From NCBI RefSeq assembly GCF_003712105.1, contig NZ_RHLG01000001.1:310001-374000 (forward strand): a DNA stretch of 64,000 nt. Direction: 5' to 3'. Below the pieces are notes generated by a model. The model worked only from the letters and a program-made list of their open reading frames with translations, ran no database searches and had not been told where the DNA came from. Source of the stretch: Winogradskyella sp. GTDB taxonomy: Bacteria > Bacteroidota > Bacteroidia > Flavobacteriales > Flavobacteriaceae. Below, one piece after another: positions 57,762-64,000 of the stretch. Positions within the stretch are counted from its first letter, which is position 1. Every line of letters begins with the position of its first letter. The translations under genes and the position numbers were made by a program.

Positions 57762-59580
57762 TATTTGTCATGAATTTTCGTTCTAATTCAGCTTGGAATT
57801 CTTCCATTACAGGTCGTACTGTGCTTTCGGGTAAGTCAGCAATTTTAATATACATTAATCCATCAACAGCATTATTAAATAATGGATCTACATTAAATGC
57901 TACTAGTTTAGCATTCTGTTTTATGTATTTTTTTAATAGCACAGGAAGTCTTAATGCTCCTGGTTCGACCTCATCGATAATTTTATCAAATTTATTTAAG
58001 TCGGCTTCGGTAGCATCAAACACAAAGTCTTTATCCGCATCTTTTAATCGTACCTTAAATTCTTTTTTAGGATGCACATACTGGGCCACATAAGGATCAT
58101 AATAGTGCGATTTCATAAACTCAATCATCAAGCTCTTAGAGAAGTTTGAAAACTGATTACTTATACTTACACCACCAATTAAGAACTTGTGTTCTGGATG
58201 TCGTAATGTAGTGTGTACAATGCCTTTCCATAGCAAGAATAATGGCATTGGTTTTTGTTGGTATTCTTTAATAATAAAAGCACGACCCATCTCAATAGAT
58301 TGGCTCATCATCTTATATAATTCTGGTTCGAAACGGAATAAATCTTGAAGATAAAAACCATCAATACCAAAACGCTCATAAATCTTAGAACCTAATCCCA
58401 TTCTGTAAGCTCCAGCAAGAATATTTTTGTCATTATCCCATAAAAACATATGGTGGTAATAGGTATCGAAAGTATCCAAATCAATAGCTTCATTAGTACC
58501 TTCACCAACTTCTCTAAAGGTTATCTCTCGAAGTCTTCCTATTTCTCTGAGAATATTAGGAATGTCCTTAGCTGATGCTAAATACACCTCATAATTTTTA
58601 CTCACTAACAATCTATGATCATTCTTTCTCAGATGCTCGACTTCATTTATCATAACATCAGATGCTACTGGTGTTACTATATTTTTCGGTGATTTTGGGA
58701 CTTTTACAGTCGATTTTATATTTTCTAAAATCTTTGATTTCTCCTCAAAAGCATTAGAAAGCATATAAGTTTTTCGTCTTAAAAAATCGGAAAACTCAGG
58801 AAGTGAACTATGCTCATTTTGGTCTTTCACAGAAATTGGTTTCCCTACACGTACTTTAATCACACGACGCTTTTGAGTGAGCAATTCTGAAGGTAATTTT
58901 GCCGTTCTTAGCGTGTCGCTAATTTTTGATAATCTATAAAATAAGCGACTGTTTTTTGCATGGAAATAGATAGGTACAACTGGTACTTCTGCCTTTTTAA
59001 TTAGTTTCATTGCCGCCTCTTCCCATGGTTTGTCTACAACTAATTTTCCGTCTCTATATGTCGACACTTCACCTGCTGGAAACACACCGAGCGGATGACC
59101 GTCTCTTAAGTGCTTAATTGCATTTTTAAAACCCGTTATACTACTTGCTGCATCCTTTCGGTCTTCAAAAGGATTTACAGGCATTATATAAGGTTTTAGT
59201 GGTTCAATACGGTGTAATAAAAAATTGGCTATAATTTTAAAGTCACTACGCTGTTCTATCATCAACTTTAAAAGTAAAATACCATCAATACCGCCTAACG
59301 GATGATTAGAAATTGTAATATAAGGTCCATCTTTAGGAAGGCGCTTCATGTCTTCTTCAGGAATTTCGAACTTAATCTGAAAATCATCTAAAAGCGCATT
59401 TAAAAACTTTAAATCAGAATGATGCTTATTGCGATTATAAATTTTATTAAGTGTAGAAATCTTTAAGGTTTTCATCAATATCCAACCGATAAAAGTTCCT
59501 AAAAAGCCATACTTATCAACGTTTATAGCTTTTGCAACTTCTTTAGCAGTGACTAAACCGGTATCTGATGATTTGCCCAT
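57751..59580 (-). CDS. bifunctional acyltransferase (PlsC-like + GNAT/OlsB-like), OlsF-type
   Basis: 'ISNHPLGGIDGILLLKLM' (NHx4D), 'GVFPAGEVSTYRDGKLVVDKPWEEAAMKLIKKAEVPVVPIYF', C-terminal 'EIGRLREITFREVGEGTNEAIDLDTFDTYYHHMFLWDNDKNILAGAYRMG'. Confidence 0.88.
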   Translation of the reverse strand: MGKSSDTGLVTAKEVAKAINVDKYGFLGTFIGWILMKTLKISTLNKIYNRNKHHSDLKFLNALLDDFQIKFEIPEEDMKRLPKDGPYITISNHPLGGIDGILLLKLMIEQRSDFKIIANFLLHRIEPLKPYIMPVNPFEDRKDAASSITGFKNAIKHLRDGHPLGVFPAGEVSTYRDGKLVVDKPWEEAAMKLIKKAEVPVVPIYFHAKNSRLFYRLSKISDTLRTAKLPSELLTQKRRVIKVRVGKPISVKDQNEHSSLPEFSDFLRRKTYMLSNAFEEKSKILENIKSTVKVPKSPKNIVTPVASDVMINEVEHLRKNDHRLLVSKNYEVYLASAKDIPNILREIGRLREITFREVGEGTNEAIDLDTFDTYYHHMFLWDNDKNILAGAYRMGLGSKIYERFGIDGFYLQDLFRFEPELYKMMSQSIEMGRAFIIKEYQQKPMPLFLLWKGIVHTTLRHPEHKFLIGGVSISNQFSNFSKSLMIEFMKSHYYDPYVAQYVHPKKEFKVRLKDADKDFVFDATEADLNKFDKIIDEVEPGALRLPVLLKKYIKQNAKLVAFNVDPLFNNAVDGLMYIKIADLPESTVRPVMEEFQAELERKFMTNNDK

Positions 59581-59599
59581 AAAACAAATGTAGTAAATG

Positions 59600-60850
59600 T
59601 TATTTTGTTACAATTTGCATTGTCTCTTGAGTTAACTGCTTTAATAATAGGGTCTTATCTTTTTCTAGTTCTTTAACCGCTGCACTATTGTAATGTCTTA
59701 TGGTATATAGACTCACATTTTCATGACATGTTACATTAAATTTAGCCTTAAGATGTTGTAATAACTTTTCTAGATTATCGTACAAGTTATCGATACACAC
59801 TGAAAAACTAATTGCTGAATTCTGAATAACATCAACTTTCATTTTATACAGGTGTAATAAATTGAATATATCACTGATGTTTTCCTCAACGATATATGAA
59901 AAGTCAAGAGAAGATAATGAAATCAATGTCTGATTTTTCTTTACAATAAAACAAGGTACTTCTGGCTCTAAAGTTTTTCCTTTACTTACACTTGTGCCAT
60001 CTGCTTTTGGATTTAAAAACGACTTTACATGCAGCGGAATTTCTTTACGCTGTAACGGCTGTAACGTCTTTGGATGAATAACTGAAGCTCCATAAAATGC
60101 AAGCTCTATCGCTTCTCTGTAGGATATCTGGTGCAGAAGTTGCGCGTTTTCAAAATGTCTTGGATCGGCATTTAACACACCTGGCACATCTTTCCAAATT
60201 GTTACACTGGTGGCATTAAGACAATACGCAAAAATTGCTGCGGTATAGTCACTTCCTTCACGACCTAGTGAGGTTGTAAAATTATTAGCATCACTTCCTA
60301 AAAATCCTTGGGTAATATTTAATTTAGAGGTGTCAAACCTAGACGTAATATGTTCTTGAGTTAACTCCCAATTTACGTTAGCACGCCTGTAGTAATTATC
60401 TGTTTTAATATATTCTCTAACATCAATCCAATTGTTCTTAAGACCAATTTCATTAAGATAATAGCTTATTATTGTCGTAGAAACTAATTCTCCAAAACCT
60501 ATTGTTTGGTCATACACAAAATTGTAATCTGGAGATTTATTGTTTTTTAAAAATAGGTTAAGCTCATCGAATAAGCTTTTTACGGTCTTAAAAACCTGAT
60601 GCCTGTCGTTATCAAACAAGTCTAATAATATCTCATTGTGATACTTAATAACCTCGTGAACAGAACTTTGCAGCTCACCTTTATTTTCAAAGTAATTTTT
60701 AATAACGAGCTCCATTGCATTAGTAGTTTTACCCATTGCAGATACTACCACCAAAGTATTATCATAACCTGTAGTTTTTAAAACACTGGCTAAATTTTTA
60801 ACACCGTTAGCATCTTTTACAGATGCACCACCAAATTTATAAACACGCAT
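59600..60850 (-). CDS. aspartate kinase (monofunctional)
   Basis: 'RVYKFGGASVKDANGVKNLASVL', 'GFLGSDANNFTTSLGREGSDYTAAIFAYCLNA', 'IWKDVPGVLNADPR'. Confidence 0.95.
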   Translation of the reverse strand: MRVYKFGGASVKDANGVKNLASVLKTTGYDNTLVVVSAMGKTTNAMELVIKNYFENKGELQSSVHEVIKYHNEILLDLFDNDRHQVFKTVKSLFDELNLFLKNNKSPDYNFVYDQTIGFGELVSTTIISYYLNEIGLKNNWIDVREYIKTDNYYRRANVNWELTQEHITSRFDTSKLNITQGFLGSDANNFTTSLGREGSDYTAAIFAYCLNATSVTIWKDVPGVLNADPRHFENAQLLHQISYREAIELAFYGASVIHPKTLQPLQRKEIPLHVKSFLNPKADGTSVSKGKTLEPEVPCFIVKKNQTLISLSSLDFSYIVEENISDIFNLLHLYKMKVDVIQNSAISFSVCIDNLYDNLEKLLQHLKAKFNVTCHENVSLYTIRHYNSAAVKELEKDKTLLLKQLTQETMQIVTK

Positions 60851-61326
60851 CAAATTGCTTTTAAATAGTTTTCTATTCCTTTTTCATCCAATTGAACCAC
60901 ATCCCAATCTCTCATGACATTTGCACCCTTACTCTCATAAAATTGTATTGCAGGGTCGTTCCAATCCAAAACTTCCCAACTTATACGTCTTACACCAAGT
61001 TCCTTTCCGTACTTTACTACCTCATCAAGCAATAAGGTACCATATCCTTTACCACGAGACGCCTTACTCACAATTAAATCTTCAAGATGTAAAACTTCAC
61101 CTTTCCAGGTAGAATATCTTGTAAACACTAAGGCAATACCTTCAATCTTATTTTGGTCTTCCAAAACGAAACATTTAAACTTAGGATTATCGCCAAAACC
61201 ATCTTTGATTAAATCGTCAACGGTAACAACTACCGCTTCTGGTTCTTTTTCAAAAACAGCAAGTTCATTAATGAGCTCTAAAACTCTTGACATGTCTTCC
61301 TTTGTTGCTAATCTTGGTCTGTTCAT
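60850..61326 (-). CDS. GNAT family N-acetyltransferase
   Basis: 'LHLEDLIVSKASRGKGYGTLLLDEVVKYGKELGVRRISWEVLDWNDPAIQFYESKGA'. Confidence 0.93.
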   Translation of the reverse strand: MNRPRLATKEDMSRVLELINELAVFEKEPEAVVVTVDDLIKDGFGDNPKFKCFVLEDQNKIEGIALVFTRYSTWKGEVLHLEDLIVSKASRGKGYGTLLLDEVVKYGKELGVRRISWEVLDWNDPAIQFYESKGANVMRDWDVVQLDEKGIENYLKAI

Positions 61327-61460
61327 AATTAGAGAAATAAGAGTGTCAAATATAGCTGAAAACTACCTTTGATTAGCAAAATATATATTTACCTAACGAA
61401 AACGATATAGTTTGTTAAAAAACACGATATTTGCTCTAACAAATCAATTATGATATTTCA

Positions 61461-62465
61461 ATGTCGAAACGTAATCAAACTCTAGGTGAGTTTATTATTG
61501 AAAATCAATCTTCTTTTAAGTATACATCAGGCGAACTTTCAAGGCTCATTAACTCCATTAGGCTTGCAGCAAAGGTTGTTAATCATGAGGTGAACAAAGC
61601 TGGTTTAGTTGATATTATTGGTGCTGTTGGAGATACTAATATTCAAGGTGAAGATCAGCAGAAGCTAGATGTTTATGCTAATGATAAATTTATTCAAACT
61701 TTGACCAATAGAAATATTGTTTGTGGTATTGCCAGTGAAGAAGAAGACGATTTTATTGCTATAAATAGTCAAGACGAAAAAAACCAGAATAAATACGTTG
61801 TATTAATTGACCCATTAGATGGTTCATCTAATATAGATGTAAATGTTTCTGTTGGGACTATTTTTTCGGTTTTTAGACGTGTTACTCCCGTTGGAACTAA
61901 AGTAACTTTAGAAGATTTTCTTCAAAAAGGGAATCAACAAGTAGCTGCAGGTTATGTTGTTTATGGCACATCAACTATGTTAGTTTATACCACTGGTGAT
62001 GGTGTTAATGGTTTTACTCTAAACCCTGCAATTGGTACATTTTACTTATCGCATCCCAATATGCAATTCCCTGAAACTGGTAGAATTTATTCTGTAAATG
62101 AAGGGAACTATATTCATTTTCCGCAAGGGATAAAAGATTATATTAAATATTGCCAGATGGAAGAAGGCGATAGACCATATACGAGTAGATATATTGGGTC
62201 CTTAGTTTCAGACTTTCATAGAAATATGATAAAAGGCGGTATTTACATGTATCCTAAAAGCTCAAAGAATGCTAAAGGAAAATTGCGTTTGCTTTACGAG
62301 TGTAATCCTATGGCCTTTTTAGCCGAACAAGCTAATGGAAAGGCAAGTGATGGGTTTACACGTATATTAGATATTGAACCTACTGAGTTGCACGAGCGCG
62401 TTCCTTTTATATGCGGAAGTAGAAACATGGTAGAAAAAGCAGAGGAATTTATGCGTAAGGCATAA
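61461..62465 (+). CDS. fbp: class I fructose-1,6-bisphosphatase
   Basis: '[10 protein letters not shown]', '[29 protein letters not shown]', '[20 protein letters not shown]'. Confidence 0.97.
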   Translation: MSKRNQTLGEFIIENQSSFKYTSGELSRLINSIRLAAKVVNHEVNKAGLVDIIGAVGDTNIQGEDQQKLDVYANDKFIQTLTNRNIVCGIASEEEDDFIAINSQDEKNQNKYVVLIDPLDGSSNIDVNVSVGTIFSVFRRVTPVGTKVTLEDFLQKGNQQVAAGYVVYGTSTMLVYTTGDGVNGFTLNPAIGTFYLSHPNMQFPETGRIYSVNEGNYIHFPQGIKDYIKYCQMEEGDRPYTSRYIGSLVSDFHRNMIKGGIYMYPKSSKNAKGKLRLLYECNPMAFLAEQANGKASDGFTRILDIEPTELHERVPFICGSRNMVEKAEEFMRKA

Positions 62466-62467
62466 AA

Positions 62468-62498
62468 AAAGCGAACATTTCTGTTCGCTTATTCTTTT
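62468..62498. terminator. Rho-independent terminator
   Basis: AAGCGAACA-TTTC-TGTTCGCTT between fbp and the convergent TerB gene, with T-rich tail. Confidence 0.75.
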
Positions 62499-62511
62499 TT
62501 TTATGAAGTTT

Positions 62512-62943
62512 TTACTGATTCATTTTTTTCATTCTATCGCTAAACTCGTCTTGGTCAACTCCATAGTAAACTAAGCTTAATGCCTTGTCTGCGATGTATT
62601 TAACATTTTCATGATTAAATCCTAAACCAACACTAAGTTTTTCTAATAAAGCTACTTGGTTAGGACCTTCAATATCGTCTGCTCTTACCATACGTGCTAA
62701 ATCGTAAAGTCGTTCTAATCTTGTATCGTAAGACATTGGTGGATTTATTGAGTGGCTTTTATAATCCTTAAGTATAGCCTTGTACTCATCTTCGCTAACG
62801 TCTAATTTAGCTGCTAAACGATCAAGAAAAGCCTTTTCATCATCATTAATTACACCGTCACTCATAGCTACTCTTACTATAGAAGCAAAATGACCACGAT
62901 TGCGTTTTAAAAAACCGCTTTCAAAAAAATCTGAAGTTGACAT
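62512..62943 (-). CDS. TerB family protein
   Basis: 'HFASIVRVAMSDGVINDDEKAFLDRLAAKLDVSEDEYKAIL' tellurite-resistance TerB-like helical fold. Confidence 0.85.
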   Translation of the reverse strand: MSTSDFFESGFLKRNRGHFASIVRVAMSDGVINDDEKAFLDRLAAKLDVSEDEYKAILKDYKSHSINPPMSYDTRLERLYDLARMVRADDIEGPNQVALLEKLSVGLGFNHENVKYIADKALSLVYYGVDQDEFSDRMKKMNQ

Positions 62944-63088
62944 ATATTCTATTTTTTTAAGTCGTGCAAATATAGGTATTACTAAGATGTTTTTAAATTA
63001 AAAACTGATGGAATTTCATTAAAATAAATTACTTAAAAAGAAACTGTAAATTTGAATAGGCAACACTTCAAAATTATATTAACTTCAA

Positions 63089-63577
63089 ATGAACAACTAT
63101 AAAATTCCATCTCAAACCCAAATAGGTCATATACATTTAAAAGTGTCCGATTTACAACGTGCATTAGATTTTTACTGTGGTCTACTTGGGTTTGAACTCA
63201 TGACTCGTATGGGTGAACAGGCTGCCTTTATTTCTGCTGGTGGTTACCATCATCATATCGGGCTAAACACCTGGCATAGTAAAGGAGAACCAAATGCTCC
63301 AAAACACCAAGTAGGCCTGTTTCATACAGCTATTTTATATCCTACGCGTAAAGACTTGGCTAACATATATAGTCGTTTAAAAGAACATGATTATCCTTTT
63401 ACCGGCTTTGCTGATCACGGTGTGTCTGAAGCTTTATATTTAGATGACCCAGATGGTAATGGTGTTGAACTCTATTATGATAGACCAAAAGAAGAATGGC
63501 CTTTAAATAGTGACGGTAATCTTAACATGTACACAAGACCACTAAATTTAAAGGAATTACTCTTAGAACTTGAATAA
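63089..63577 (+). CDS. VOC family protein (catechol dioxygenase-like glyoxalase)
   Basis: 'IGHIHLKVSDLQRALDFYCGLLGFELMTRMGEQAAFISAGGYHHHIGLNTW...YLDDPDGNGVELYYDRP'. Confidence 0.93.
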   Translation: MNNYKIPSQTQIGHIHLKVSDLQRALDFYCGLLGFELMTRMGEQAAFISAGGYHHHIGLNTWHSKGEPNAPKHQVGLFHTAILYPTRKDLANIYSRLKEHDYPFTGFADHGVSEALYLDDPDGNGVELYYDRPKEEWPLNSDGNLNMYTRPLNLKELLLELE

Positions 63578-63602
63578 TAGATAATACAAAATATGTAACT
63601 TA

Positions 63603-63938
63603 TTACGTTTTATTATCTACTACAGAATCACCCCAATTAGCAATACTATTCAATAAAGGAATTAATGTTTTTCCTAGCTTAGTTAAATTATATTCCACTT
63701 TTAAAGGTGGCTTACTAGTATAAACTTTTCTGTTAATTATACCATCTTCTTCTAGAGCCTTAAGTTGCAGACTCAAGGTGCGCTCAGTAGCTGCTGGTAT
63801 TTTTTTCCGAAGTTCATTATAACGTAAGGGACCATCTATCAGGTAATATAAAATTACTGTTTTCCATTTTCCACCGATTACACCCATTGTAAGACTTGTA
63901 CAACAGGGATATTCTTTTCCTCGAAACTTATGCATCAA
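63603..63938 (-). CDS. HxlR family winged-helix transcriptional regulator
   Basis: 'CCTSLTMGVIGGKWKTVILYYLIDGPLRYNELRKKIPAATERTLSLQLKALEEDGIINRKVY'. Confidence 0.93.
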   Translation of the reverse strand: MMHKFRGKEYPCCTSLTMGVIGGKWKTVILYYLIDGPLRYNELRKKIPAATERTLSLQLKALEEDGIINRKVYTSKPPLKVEYNLTKLGKTLIPLLNSIANWGDSVVDNKT

Positions 63939-64000
63939 TGTTAATTTTAACTAAAAATGGGTACTATCATTTTTGACCGTTATTGTCTTAACACAAAACT

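Overview
The window is chromosomal DNA from a Flavobacteriaceae/Bacteroidota bacterium. This is inferred from TAnnTTTG-type promoters, type IX secretion (T9SS) signatures, PorP/SprF and NrdB with an ATP-cone. About 60 genes are supported, plus one tRNA-Leu(CAA). Most are housekeeping: aspS, serS, dxs, dgt, nrdB/nrdA, prs, rplY, pth, ribF, rsmA, mgtE, fbp and aspartate kinase. Others include a TetR-RND efflux operon, a TonB receptor/beta-helix lipoprotein/PiT region, a T9SS metalloprotease next to PorP/SprF, and an OlsF-like bifunctional acyltransferase. I saw no CRISPR array, prophage or intact transposon. Best leads: (1) 11-bp-phased TAACATTAA repeats resembling a PHO box upstream of a PiT-PhoU-like phosphate transporter; (2) a membrane-anchored LuxR-HTH protein followed by a perfect 10-bp-arm inverted repeat just upstream of a DUF4199 gene promoter; (3) NrdB with a fused ATP-cone and 13-bp direct repeats in its leader; (4) a bacterial vitamin K gamma-carboxylase-like protein; (5) a 36-aa membrane ORF missed by the ORF track; (6) two adjacent genes sharing an LEA-like amphipathic segment. 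All functional calls come from reading the sequence; no database search was run.
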